From contig NZ_JARFYN010000063.1 of NCBI RefSeq assembly GCF_030272695.1, forward strand, positions 1 through 38,164: a DNA stretch of 38,164 nt. The letters are read 5' to 3'. The DNA is from Martinezella calliandrae (GTDB lineage Bacteria > Pseudomonadota > Alphaproteobacteria > Rhizobiales > Rhizobiaceae). The notes beneath the pieces were generated by a model that did not search any database, was not told the DNA's origin, and worked only from the letters and a program-made list of their open reading frames with translations. Shown piece by piece: positions 16,521 to 24,446 of the stretch; within the stretch, counting starts at the first letter, position 1, and the number at the start of each line of letters is the position of its first letter. The position numbers and the translations under genes were made by a program.

Positions 16521-17753
16521 TCAGATAACTGCCTTCTCGAGGAACGGTTCGTTACGACGAACCCGTCCGAAGCCGAGAGGCGAAAGATCGAGAGTTCGGA
16601 ACTCACCATAGGTCAGGAGTTCGCTCAGGCCACGGCCGACGGCCGGCGACTGTTGCAAGCCATGCCCGCTAAAGCCGTTTGCGAAGAGGAAGTTCTCGAC
16701 CTCATCGTGGGGTCCGACGATCGCGTTGTGATCGAGCGTGTTGTAGTCATAATGGCCTGCCCAGCAGTTTTCCATCTTGATGGCTTCGAACTGAGGGATC
16801 CGGTGAGCCATGTTCGGCCAGATCTGCTCTTCATATTCGTTGTAGGCCACGTCGAAATCGTTTGGATCGATCGCGATGTCGGGATCAGGAACGCCGCCGG
16901 AAAGAAACATCGAACCCTCTGGGCGGCAGAAGACGCCTGACGGATCGATGACGTTCGGCATCTTCTGCGTAATCGGCGTGCGGCAGGAGAAGATGAAAAT
17001 GCTTCGGCGACGCGGTTCGACCGGGATTTCCAGACCGGCCATCCGCGCGATGCCGGGGCCAAAGTTGCCCGCGGCATTGACAACGCGGCCGCACGCAATC
17101 TTCTCACCGGATTTGAGCGTGACCTGCGAGATGCGATTGCCCTCACGCACCACGTCCACGACCTCGTTGTCGACATACTCGACGCCGAGCGAACGGGCCC
17201 GCTTGCGAAAACCTTGCAGAAGACCGTAGCTGTCGAACCAGCCTTCGCCGGTTTGCCCCCAACTTCCTCCGGCCAGGTCTTCCACATTGATGAACGGGAA
17301 CCTCTCTTGAATTTCCCCAGGCGTCAGGAGGACCGTGTCGGCGCCGTTCGCCTGCTGGATCTCAACGTTCTCCCGAATAATGTCCAAACCCGCTTCGGTG
17401 GCGCAGAAGAGGTAGCCGTTTTCGTGAAATCCGATCTCGGGAGCCTCGCCGTCGACTTGCACGTTGTCATGGAAGTTTCGAATGAACTCCACGCCGAACT
17501 GCGAAATCTTGACGTTGATCGGATTCGAATATTGCTGACGAATTGCGCTCGTCGAGAGCGTCGTGGCGCAGAATTTGTAGGTAGAATCCTTTTCGACTAC
17601 CAGCACCGTGCCGTTGAAGTCCGGATTCATGGCGAGGAAATATGCGGTCGAGCTCCCGCTGACAGCTCCGCCGATAATGACCACATCATAGTCGCTGCGC
17701 TGCGGCTTGGGTGACAATCTTCCGAGGGTAGAGGCCTGCATCGGTTCGCTCAC
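16521..17753 (-). CDS. FAD-dependent oxidoreductase, DAO/FOXRED1-like
   Basis: This 410-residue flavoenzyme of the D-amino-acid/sarcosine/glycine oxidase fold has the N-terminal dinucleotide motif DYDVVIIGGAVSGSSTAYFLA, VVEKDSTYKFCATTLST, GRVVNAAGNFGPGIARMAG and a C-terminal FANGFSGHGLQQSPAVGRGLSELL. The last is close to the pattern of FOXRED1 and ETF-linked dehydrogenases. It probably oxidises an amine, N-methyl amino acid or 2-hydroxy acid; the acceptor may be ETF, encoded in the neighbouring operon (inference). The GTG start at 17753 overlaps the udh stop by 4 bases (GTGA), indicating translational coupling; ATG 17741 is an alternative. Being coupled to uronate dehydrogenase, it might instead act on a sugar acid. 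Substrate unknown. Confidence 0.82.
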   Translation of the reverse strand: MSEPMQASTLGRLSPKPQRSDYDVVIIGGAVSGSSTAYFLAMNPDFNGTVLVVEKDSTYKFCATTLSTSAIRQQYSNPINVKISQFGVEFIRNFHDNVQVDGEAPEIGFHENGYLFCATEAGLDIIRENVEIQQANGADTVLLTPGEIQERFPFINVEDLAGGSWGQTGEGWFDSYGLLQGFRKRARSLGVEYVDNEVVDVVREGNRISQVTLKSGEKIACGRVVNAAGNFGPGIARMAGLEIPVEPRRRSIFIFSCRTPITQKMPNVIDPSGVFCRPEGSMFLSGGVPDPDIAIDPNDFDVAYNEYEEQIWPNMAHRIPQFEAIKMENCWAGHYDYNTLDHNAIVGPHDEVENFLFANGFSGHGLQQSPAVGRGLSELLTYGEFRTLDLSPLGFGRVRRNEPFLEKAVI

Positions 17754-18559
17754 TTATCTTCGAAATGGCCGGCGACGACGAAAGAACCGCCCTGATAGGT
17801 GATCGCGGTGTCGTCGTGGGGCGGCTTCTTGACGTTCTCTTCCAGGTAAGGGCGCTGATCTTCCGCATTATCCCTCGGCTTGTAGCCCATGTACCCGACC
17901 TTGGAATTGTCCCAGAAGCTCTGGTCGTTGTTGGAGCAGCCGAAAATGATGGTGTGATCAACTTTCGGGACGATGAGGCTGCGCTCGACCAAGTGCCGCA
18001 AGTCGTCGAAGCTCAGCCATGTTGACAGCATCCGCCAATCAGCGACCTTCGGGAAACTCGAACCGATACGAATGGACACGCTTTCGACCTTGAACTTGTC
18101 GAAATAGTACTGAGCAAGCCCCTCGCCGAATACTTTCGATACGCCGTAAAGGCTGTCGGGCTTGGTTACGCAGTCCGGCTCCAACACGTCCGTTCGCTTG
18201 TGGTAGCCAATGGCGTGGACAGAGCTACCCCAGATGACGCGCTTTACCTTGTTCTGCCGAGAAGCTTCGAAGAGGTTGTACATCCCGACGATATTGCCCT
18301 GAAGGACGTTATTCCATGTGTCTTCCTTCGACGTGCCGCCCATATGGACGATCGCGTCCACATCCTTCGTGGCCTCCAGGACCTTTTCGAAATCTGCGAG
18401 ATCGAGGACCGCAAGCTCCTCGTTGTCGCCTTCCAAATCTATCGGCCTTCGGCTGCTGAGACGCAGTTTGTTGCAGCGCTCGCGCAAAAACGGTCGCAGC
18501 TCTTTACCGAGATTGCCAGCAGCACCAGTCAAGAGAATTCTGTTATACAAGATCGCCAT
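17750..18559 (-). CDS. udh: Uronate dehydrogenase
   Basis: This 269-residue extended-SDR protein has LLTGAAGNLGKELRPFL (NAD site), ELAVLDLADFEKV (Asp binding the adenosine ribose), IVHMGGTSKEDTW, WGSSVHAIGYH and the catalytic YGVSK, ending with a RPYLEENVKKPP tail. Length (about 265 in Agrobacterium Udh) and motifs fit NAD-dependent oxidation of D-galacturonate or D-glucuronate to the aldaro-1,4-lactone. I chose ATG 18559, which has GGAGACAATCGGAA upstream. It follows the aldolase gene in the same direction and is coupled by overlap to the FAD enzyme. Its lactone product is the substrate of Gci, encoded at 32.2-33.3 kb. Confidence 0.9.
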   Translation of the reverse strand: MAILYNRILLTGAAGNLGKELRPFLRERCNKLRLSSRRPIDLEGDNEELAVLDLADFEKVLEATKDVDAIVHMGGTSKEDTWNNVLQGNIVGMYNLFEASRQNKVKRVIWGSSVHAIGYHKRTDVLEPDCVTKPDSLYGVSKVFGEGLAQYYFDKFKVESVSIRIGSSFPKVADWRMLSTWLSFDDLRHLVERSLIVPKVDHTIIFGCSNNDQSFWDNSKVGYMGYKPRDNAEDQRPYLEENVKKPPHDDTAITYQGGSFVVAGHFEDK

Positions 18560-18632
18560 TTCCGATTGTCTCCATCCACGCAGCACTGCCGCTGATCATC
18601 GTAAAAATTCTAAGAAGAGGGCGCTCGTATTG

Positions 18633-19397
18633 CTACGAGGCTGATTTGAACTGTGCTGCCAGACTGTCTGCAGCGTTCACGAGAAGTCCCAGATCGCTGC
18701 CGACTGCTACCATGCGGGCTCCCCATTCGATGTAACGACGCGCATCGTCCGAGCGCGGTGCAAGAATGCCCGTGGAAACGCCTTCCTTGATCGACACAAC
18801 TGAGTTGATTGCTTCCTGAACATGGCCGGCAAGGGGATTGCCCATCGCTCCGAGGTCGGCGGACAGGTCGCCGGGACCGACGAAAATAGCGTCGACGCCG
18901 TCGATCGCCGCAATGTCCTTTGCCGCCTTCACGGCGACACCCGTTTCGATCTGTAGCGCGAGGAAGATCTCTTCCGTGGCGCGAGCATGATAACCCTTCA
19001 CCCGGCCATATTGGTTCGCTCTCTGCGACACGGAGAAGCCGCGGATACCCTCCGGCGCATACCGCGTCGCTGATACGATCGCTCGGGCTTCTTCAACCGA
19101 CTGCACGTTCGGGAACATTAGAGAGCGAATGCCAATATCGAGATAGCGCTTGATCGTAACTGGGTCATTTCCGGGAATGCGAACCACGACTTCACAGTCG
19201 AAGGCGCCGGCTGCCTGATGTTGCGCCAAGACCGAAAGGAAATCGTTGGGACTGTGTTCAGCGTCGATAAGAAGCCAATCGAAGCCAGATCCGGCAACCA
19301 CCTCGGTCGAAATGGAGCTGCCAAGCGAACACCACAGCCCCACCTGCAGTTCACCACGCTTCAAAGCTTGCTTGAGCGGATTGACAAGATTTCCCAT
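18633..19397 (-). CDS. HpcH/HpaI family aldolase (keto-deoxy-glucarate aldolase type)
   Basis: This 254-residue class II pyruvate aldolase has GLWCSLGSSISTEVVAGSGFDWLLIDAEHSPND at the N-terminus, a VRIPGNDPVTIKRYLDIG segment, LALQIET (metal-binding Glu) and DAIFVGPGDLSADLG (Asp ligand and phosphate-like loop). Size matches E. coli GarL (256), which splits 5-keto-4-deoxyglucarate into pyruvate and tartronate semialdehyde. Related HpaI enzymes act on other hydroxy-keto acids. The udh, garR-like and glycerate kinase genes around it favour the GarL role. ATG 19397 has GAGGG upstream; the frame opens earlier at 19451. It is divergent from the garR-like gene, and the shared region contains a copy of the recurrent 13-bp motif. 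Confidence 0.87.
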   Translation of the reverse strand: MGNLVNPLKQALKRGELQVGLWCSLGSSISTEVVAGSGFDWLLIDAEHSPNDFLSVLAQHQAAGAFDCEVVVRIPGNDPVTIKRYLDIGIRSLMFPNVQSVEEARAIVSATRYAPEGIRGFSVSQRANQYGRVKGYHARATEEIFLALQIETGVAVKAAKDIAAIDGVDAIFVGPGDLSADLGAMGNPLAGHVQEAINSVVSIKEGVSTGILAPRSDDARRYIEWGARMVAVGSDLGLLVNAADSLAAQFKSAS

Positions 19398-19522
19398 AGG
19401 CCCTCGCTGTGTTGCATCTTTACTCGTACGAAAACATATGACATACCTCAAACACCGTCAACATGGTAATATCTCCATGCGACGATAACATATCACTCTT
19501 CTGTAAAAGTGGGAGAAATGCC
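19398..19522. promoter_or_regulatory. Divergent aldolase / garR-like promoter region
   Basis: This 125-bp AT-rich region contains ATGGTAATATCTC (19463-19475), a member of the window's recurrent motif. It also contains GATAACATATCAC (19484-19496), a second GATA...TATC dyad with a 3-bp centre. Both lie where a repressor could control both gene sets. Confidence 0.55.
19463..19475 (+). promoter_or_regulatory. Candidate FadR/GntR operator (aldolase/garR)
   Basis: ATGGTAATATCTC matches GTGATAGTATCTC (31192-31204) at 10 of 13 positions, including the entire TATCTC half. Confidence 0.5.
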
Positions 19523-20407
19523 TTGAGGATTGGATTTATTGGCCTGGGTGTCATGGGTTCTCCGATGGCCGCACACTTGGCTGCTGCGGGTCACAACGTG
19601 ATCACATCACTTAACCGTTCGCCACTGCCCACAGAGCTTTCCAAGGCCGGGATGCAGGTTTTGTCCACCCCTGCGGAGGTCGCTCGCGCTGCAGAAGTGA
19701 TTATCACTATGCTCCCGAACACACCCGACGTTGATCGTGTTCTCTTTGGAACAAACGGTGTCTCCGAGGGGCTTTCTGCGGGCAAGCTTGTTATCGACAT
19801 GAGCTCGATCAGCCCGACTGCGACGGAAGGATTTGCAGCGAAGATCTCGGCAGCTGGCTGTGACTACATCGATGCGCCCGTCTCGGGCGGTGAGGTCGGA
19901 GCGAAAGCGGCATCCCTGACGATCATGGTGGGCGGCAAGTCCGCGGCGTTCGAACGCGCCAAGCCGCTGTTCGAACTCATGGGCAAGAATATCACACTGG
20001 TTGGCGAAAAGAGCGGCTCCGGGCAGATCTGCAAGATCGCAAATCAGATGATTGTCGCCATGAACATAGAGGCTGTCGCAGAAGCCCTCGTCTTTGCAAG
20101 CAAGGCGGGATGCGATCCGGCAAAGGTGCGCGCCGCTTTGATGGGCGGCTTCGCTTCGTCTCGAATCCTTGAGGTTCACGGCGAGCGGATGATCAAAAGA
20201 ACCTTTGCTCCCGGGTTTCGCATCAAGCTCCACCAGAAGGACCTGGCGCTCGCTCTCGAAGCAGCGCAGGCACTCGGAGTGGCCTTGCCAAACACATCGT
20301 CGTGCCAACAGCTCTTCAGCAGCGTTGCCTCCCAAGGTAAGCAGGACGAAGATCACTCGGGTCTGGTGCAGGCGCTCGAAGCCCTTGCATCGCACACCGT
20401 GGCCTAG
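19523..20407 (+). CDS. garR: 2-hydroxy-3-oxopropionate (tartronate semialdehyde) reductase-like dehydrogenase
   Basis: This 294-residue beta-hydroxyacid dehydrogenase has an N-terminal NAD(P) site GFIGLGVMGSPMAAHL, the substrate motif YIDAPVSGGEVGAKAASLTIMVGG, and the catalytic Lys segment GQICKIANQMIVAMNIEAVAEAL. LHQKDLALAL lies in the C-terminal domain. Length equals GarR/GlxR. Related 3-hydroxyisobutyrate dehydrogenases share all motifs, but the divergent aldolase and the glycerate kinase favour reduction of tartronate semialdehyde to D-glycerate. I put the start at TTG 19523 (GGGAG about 9 bases upstream, residues LRIGFIGLG). The frame opens at ATG 19463, inside the putative operator region, and those 20 residues have no family match. 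Confidence 0.85.
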   Translation: MRIGFIGLGVMGSPMAAHLAAAGHNVITSLNRSPLPTELSKAGMQVLSTPAEVARAAEVIITMLPNTPDVDRVLFGTNGVSEGLSAGKLVIDMSSISPTATEGFAAKISAAGCDYIDAPVSGGEVGAKAASLTIMVGGKSAAFERAKPLFELMGKNITLVGEKSGSGQICKIANQMIVAMNIEAVAEALVFASKAGCDPAKVRAALMGGFASSRILEVHGERMIKRTFAPGFRIKLHQKDLALALEAAQALGVALPNTSSCQQLFSSVASQGKQDEDHSGLVQALEALASHTVA

Positions 20408-20419
20408 AGAGGTGCATCT

Positions 20420-21226
20420 ATGATAACGGGAAAATCTTCCGTCTACTTTATGATTTCCAACCCGATCGATCACGTCAAGTCGCCGGGGATGTTCAATAAG
20501 CTTTTTGCCGACGAGTCGATCGACGCGGTCATGGTTCCTATCTGCGTTGACGCAGATCGGTTCGACACCGCCTGGGATTACTTCAAGGCGATGACGAACC
20601 TTAAAGGCATCATCGTCAGCGTCCCGTTCAAGGCAAATGCCGCGAAAGCCGCTGATGTGCGAAACCCGCGTGCCGAGCGCGTGGGCACAGCGAATGCGGT
20701 GATCCGGGAGGCAGATGGTCGGTTGCGCGCCGACAACTTCGACGGTGCAGGCTTCCTTGAGGGCATGCGTCGGAGCGGCCACCAGCTGTCCGGCAGGAAG
20801 GTTCTTCTGGTTGGAGCGGGTGGTGCGGGCGCATCGATCGGCTTCTGCATCGCAGAGGCGGGCGCTACCCACCTGACGATCCATGACATCGATCCCAATC
20901 GCGCTGGCGATCTCGCGGCACGGATTTCGGCGGAGTTCCACGAATGCAGGGTTGAGGTCGGTGAGCCCAATCCCGAGGGCCACAATGTGATCATCAACGC
21001 GACGCCGATCGGCCTGAAGGCAGACGACCCTATGCCATTGCAGGCCGACAAGTTGGACGCCTCGATGACGGTCGTCGATATTATCATGGACCCGAAGGAT
21101 ACGGCCTTGCTCCGCCACGCCAAAAGCTTGGGGTGCCCGGTACAATACGGCCAGCCAATGATGGATTGTCAGATGGAACTCCTTGGCGAATTTCTTCGCG
21201 TCCGGGAGCAAGGAGACCACAAGTGA
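20420..21226 (+). CDS. Shikimate dehydrogenase-like protein (AroE family)
   Basis: The product is a 268-residue AroE-fold dehydrogenase. It has an N-terminal substrate domain with HVKSPGMFN (the family SKSP-x-xHN loop, with Phe where His is usual), the catalytic Lys in VSVPFKANAAKAA, and NFDGAGFLEGM, whose Asp pairs with that Lys. A Rossmann domain VLLVGAGGAGASIGFCIAE and a C-terminal YGQPMMDCQMELL helix follow. The altered substrate loop and the catabolic context suggest a YdiB/quinate-type or uncharacterised hydroxy-acid substrate, not housekeeping aromatic biosynthesis. GAGAGG precedes ATG 20420, 12 bp after the garR-like stop. The next gene overlaps its stop codon. Confidence 0.85.
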   Translation: MITGKSSVYFMISNPIDHVKSPGMFNKLFADESIDAVMVPICVDADRFDTAWDYFKAMTNLKGIIVSVPFKANAAKAADVRNPRAERVGTANAVIREADGRLRADNFDGAGFLEGMRRSGHQLSGRKVLLVGAGGAGASIGFCIAEAGATHLTIHDIDPNRAGDLAARISAEFHECRVEVGEPNPEGHNVIINATPIGLKADDPMPLQADKLDASMTVVDIIMDPKDTALLRHAKSLGCPVQYGQPMMDCQMELLGEFLRVREQGDHK

Positions 21227-22011
21227 GTGACACGGTATCTGTAGTAATTGGCGGGACCAGCGGCATCGGCAAGGCAATCTCCCTGCGATTTGCCGCTGAA
21301 GGCGGCATCGTCGTAGTGTCTGGTCGCAGTGTCGCGAGAGGCGAGGCGGTTGCAGATGAGATCGCGCAGCGTGGCGCACGCGGAAAGTTCATGTCCTGCG
21401 ACGTGAATGACACGAACTCGGTTGCCGATTTGCTCTCAGGCGTAACACGGGACTTTGGCACGCCGACTATTTTGGTGAACTCCGGCGGGATCCTCCAGAG
21501 CGGGACGCGGGTACTCGACCAAGATCTGGAAGAAAACCAGAGGCTCTGGGAAACCAACTACAATGGCACCCTGCGGGCATGCCAGCTCTTTGGCCGAGCG
21601 ATGAAAGAGGCCCGCAAGGGCGCGATCCTGAACATCGGTTCTCTTGCCAGCTTTGCGCCACTTTCCCTTCCGGCGTATACCGCAGGGAAAACAGCCATTT
21701 TATCGCTCACTCAGATGCTGGCGGCAGAACTCGGTCCATTCGGCGTTCGCGTCAATGGAGTTGCGCCAGGCTACACGCTATCGGATGGTCTCAAGGATAA
21801 AATTGCTCAAGGCCTGCGAAATCCTGAGGAGATCAAGGCCACAACCGCTTTGCGCGCATTTGTTGAACCCGAGCACGTCGCTGAAGCGGCTTGGTTTTTA
21901 TGCTCCGAAAAGGCTGCATCGATCACAGGTGTGATGCTTCCAGTCGACGCCGGATGGCTGGTTCAGGCACCTTACGGGTCGTACATGCGAGGCAATCCGA
22001 TCCGCGATTGA
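21223..22011 (+). CDS. SDR family oxidoreductase
   Basis: This 262-residue classical short-chain dehydrogenase has VVIGGTSGIGKAISLRFA (a glycine-rich loop with GG in place of TG), NSGGILQSG (variant NAG motif), NIGSLASFAPLSLPAYTAGK (catalytic Ser and intact Y-x-x-x-K) and ITGVMLPVDAGWLVQAPYG at the C-terminus. The GTG start at 21223 overlaps the AroE-like stop (GTGA), so the two are translationally coupled. The frame extends upstream to 21133 only within that gene. It probably acts on the same or the next metabolite as the AroE-like enzyme. Substrate unknown. Confidence 0.88.
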   Translation: MSDTVSVVIGGTSGIGKAISLRFAAEGGIVVVSGRSVARGEAVADEIAQRGARGKFMSCDVNDTNSVADLLSGVTRDFGTPTILVNSGGILQSGTRVLDQDLEENQRLWETNYNGTLRACQLFGRAMKEARKGAILNIGSLASFAPLSLPAYTAGKTAILSLTQMLAAELGPFGVRVNGVAPGYTLSDGLKDKIAQGLRNPEEIKATTALRAFVEPEHVAEAAWFLCSEKAASITGVMLPVDAGWLVQAPYGSYMRGNPIRD

Positions 22012-22027
22012 TGACGCGTTGCAAGCG

Positions 22028-22056
22028 GCTCCGCCCCTCATCGTGAGCGGCGGAGC
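22028..22056 (+). terminator. Hairpin after the garR-aroE-SDR operon
   Basis: An 8-bp stem (GCTCCGCC 22028-22035, GGCGGAGC 22049-22056) encloses one C-C mismatch and a further 4-bp stem CTCA/TGAG with a 3-base loop. It starts 17 bases after the SDR stop. It has no good U-tract, so its terminator function is likely but not certain. Confidence 0.65.
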
Positions 22057-22693
22057 TGGAACACTTCATCCGAGAACATAAAGTCGATCCCGGTGCAGGC
22101 CGCCGGGAGTGATCAGCTTGACACGCGCGTTTCATCGTATCGAGCGCACAAACAGGCTCTTTTCCACAGCTGCGACGTGTGCACTGAGCGTTTCATCCTG
22201 CGCGTCAGCGTTGGAGCGGGGTCTACCTTTGTGCCGCTGGTATTGAGCAAATTCGTTTCGCGGACGGTTCACGGAACGCTCGCCAGTGGTCTACGTCAAG
22301 GCAACGACGACGCCCATCCGAGCGATGCTGGCAATTTTGCCTGTCCTTCGCAGCCATCTGAAGAATCTGACCGGATCGCTGTCGGGCGTCTAGCGCCAGC
22401 AACGCATCCGCCACGACGCTTGTTGCCAGCCCAAGCACGCAGCAGCAAGGTTTTTCGAGTGCGTCGTGAGCCATCGCAGTCTTGAACCATCGGTGCTGGT
22501 CAAGCAGCGCGCTCGTAGCGGACGCGGCTTCCTTCTAAATCCAGGAAAGATCGCGATGGCGGGGAATGCGGACGAGATATCCATTAATCCGCCAGTGGAG
22601 GAACTGCATACGGGTATACATGACTGACCGCAAAGCGGACAGGCTCCCGAATTCGAGAGCCTGGCGAGAGCTTCGACTACGCGACGACAGGAT
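22057..22693. other. 637-bp region without a recognisable gene
   Basis: This region separates two convergent operons. Short frames on both strands (for example 22093-22485 plus and 22223-22474 minus) carry no recognisable domain and no convincing ribosome-binding site, and they look like decayed or chance frames. A hairpin CAGGCTC / GAGCCTG (22640-22646, 22657-22663) lies just past the ThDP enzyme and may end that transcript. I see no tRNA, repeat array or transposase remnant that I can name. Confidence 0.5.
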
Positions 22694-24379
22694 CTATTTC
22701 CCCTGAGCGATCGCCTGTTCACGAATTTGGGAGAGGCTTTGCTTCACGGTGAGCGCCTCCGGATCAATGCGAATCTCGATAAGACTTGGCTTCCCCGACC
22801 CTTCACACCTCTGAAACGCTTGCCCGAAATCCGTGGTCTTTTCGACGACTTCTCCATGCAGACCGTAAGATCGAGCAAGGGCCGCGAAATCCGGGTTAGT
22901 CAGCCGCGTTCCGGAGGGGCGTCCAGGGAAATTTCTCTCCTGGTGCATCCGGATCGTCCCGTACATGCCATTGTTGATCACGAGGAAAATGACGCGGGCG
23001 TCGTATTGCATTGCAGTCGCGAGTTCCTGGCCGTTCATCAGGAAGCATCCGTCGCCAGCGAAGGCAACGACGGCTCGCTCGGGCGCCGTAATTTTTGCAG
23101 CCACCGCAGCAGGCACGCCGTAGCCCATTGAGCCGTTGGTCGGGCCTAGTTGAGAGCGATATGTTCGGTACTGATAAAACCGATGTGCCCATGCCGTGTA
23201 GTTCCCGGCTCCCATGGTCAGGATGGCGTCCGGCTTGAGGTATCCCCGCAACCACTCCATGATGTCACCCATCTGAACATCGCCGGGCGTCTGTGGATGC
23301 GTAAGGTTTTCCCGATAGTCAGCGTTGCGCCCACTGGTCCACGCTCGCCATGCAGGAGCCGCGCGCGGCTTCAGCTCTGCGAGCTGGGAAAGCACTCCAA
23401 CAGGACTGGCGTTGATCGCGAGCGTTGGATGATAAACGCGGCCGAGCTCGTCAGCGCCTGCGTGAATGTGAACCAGCTTCTGTGTTGGTACCGGTATGTC
23501 GATCAGCGTATAGGCGCCTGTCGTCATCTCGCCCAGCCGCGCCCCGATCGAGATCAGGAGATCGCAATCCTTGACGGCCTGGATGAGCTTTGGACCTGCA
23601 GCCAGACCCAGGTCGCCCGCGTAATTCGGGTGCATGTTGTCAAACATGTCCTGACATCGGAAGGATGCGGCTACTGGCAGCTCGTAAGTTTCCGCGAAAC
23701 TTTTCAGATCGTCGACGGCCTGCTGTGTCCAACCGCCTCCCCCGACGACCACAAGCGGTCTCACGGCCTCCGCTAGAAGCAGATTAAGTTCCTGTAACTG
23801 TGGCTCTCCCGCGTAAGTCTCAATTCGCTTGTAGGCCGGGGCATCTCCAACGGTCACAATGTCGGTCAGCATGTCCTCTGGAAGTGCGACGACCACGGGA
23901 CCGGGCCGGCCATTGACAGCCCTGTGGAAGGCTTGACTGATCAATTCGGGAATACGGGCCGCGTCCTCGATCTCAACGACCCATTTCGCCATCTGGCCAA
24001 ACATCCGCCGGTAGTCGATTTCCTGAAACGCTTCCCGCTCCATCTGGTCGCGCGCGACTTGACCGATAAATAGGATCATTGGCGTCGAATCCTGGAACGC
24101 CGTGTGAACGCCCACGGACGCATTCGTCGCTCCGGGCCCTCTCGTCACAAAGCAAATCCCAGGCTTTCCCGTCAGCTTGCCATAGGCCTCGGCCATATAC
24201 GCTGCGCCACCCTCCTGCCGGCAGATGACGAACTCGATCTCGCTCTCCAGATCATGGAAGGCATCGAGCGCGGCAAGGTAGCTTTCGCCCGGTACACCGA
24301 AGACGCGGTCAACACCATGGATCCGCAGGGCATCGATTAGGATCCGGCCGCCATTGCGGCTGGAAAGGCTTTGCTTCAT
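22694..24379 (-). CDS. Thiamine diphosphate-dependent enzyme (acetolactate synthase-like)
   Basis: This 561-residue enzyme has three domains. The N-terminal Pyr domain has RVFGVPGESYLAALDAF, the catalytic Glu in CRQEGGAAYMAEAYG, and CFVTRGPGATNASVGVHTAFQDS; the middle domain (about residues 190-320) has LVVVGGGGW; the C-terminal PP domain carries the ThDP-Mg motif AGDGCFLMNGQE...NN. It belongs to the acetolactate synthase/2-oxoacid decarboxylase superfamily. The active-site Glu is present, unlike true glyoxylate carboligase, which lacks it. No small regulatory subunit accompanies it, so it is more likely catabolic than biosynthetic. GGGAG precedes ATG 24379. It is the last gene of a minus run from hyuA. 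It may decarboxylate or condense a 2-oxo acid made by the aminotransferase (inference). Confidence 0.87.
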   Translation of the reverse strand: MKQSLSSRNGGRILIDALRIHGVDRVFGVPGESYLAALDAFHDLESEIEFVICRQEGGAAYMAEAYGKLTGKPGICFVTRGPGATNASVGVHTAFQDSTPMILFIGQVARDQMEREAFQEIDYRRMFGQMAKWVVEIEDAARIPELISQAFHRAVNGRPGPVVVALPEDMLTDIVTVGDAPAYKRIETYAGEPQLQELNLLLAEAVRPLVVVGGGGWTQQAVDDLKSFAETYELPVAASFRCQDMFDNMHPNYAGDLGLAAGPKLIQAVKDCDLLISIGARLGEMTTGAYTLIDIPVPTQKLVHIHAGADELGRVYHPTLAINASPVGVLSQLAELKPRAAPAWRAWTSGRNADYRENLTHPQTPGDVQMGDIMEWLRGYLKPDAILTMGAGNYTAWAHRFYQYRTYRSQLGPTNGSMGYGVPAAVAAKITAPERAVVAFAGDGCFLMNGQELATAMQYDARVIFLVINNGMYGTIRMHQERNFPGRPSGTRLTNPDFAALARSYGLHGEVVEKTTDFGQAFQRCEGSGKPSLIEIRIDPEALTVKQSLSQIREQAIAQGK

Positions 24380-24446
24380 GAGTTTCTCCCGTTCCCACGT
24401 TGGCTGCGGTTAGTCGAAACCAACCACGGCCAGATGTTGTCTCGTC

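Noticed and set aside
19607..21379. 590-residue open frame on the minus strand
   Set aside because: It lies antisense to the garR-like, AroE-like and SDR genes, has no recognisable domain, and its composition is Arg/His/Cys-rich, as expected of an antisense frame in GC-rich DNA.
22694..24379. ThDP enzyme as glyoxylate carboligase, which would feed tartronate semialdehyde to the garR-like reductase
   Set aside because: True glyoxylate carboligase lacks the catalytic Glu; here it is present in CRQEGGA. A general 2-oxo-acid decarboxylase/ligase is safer.
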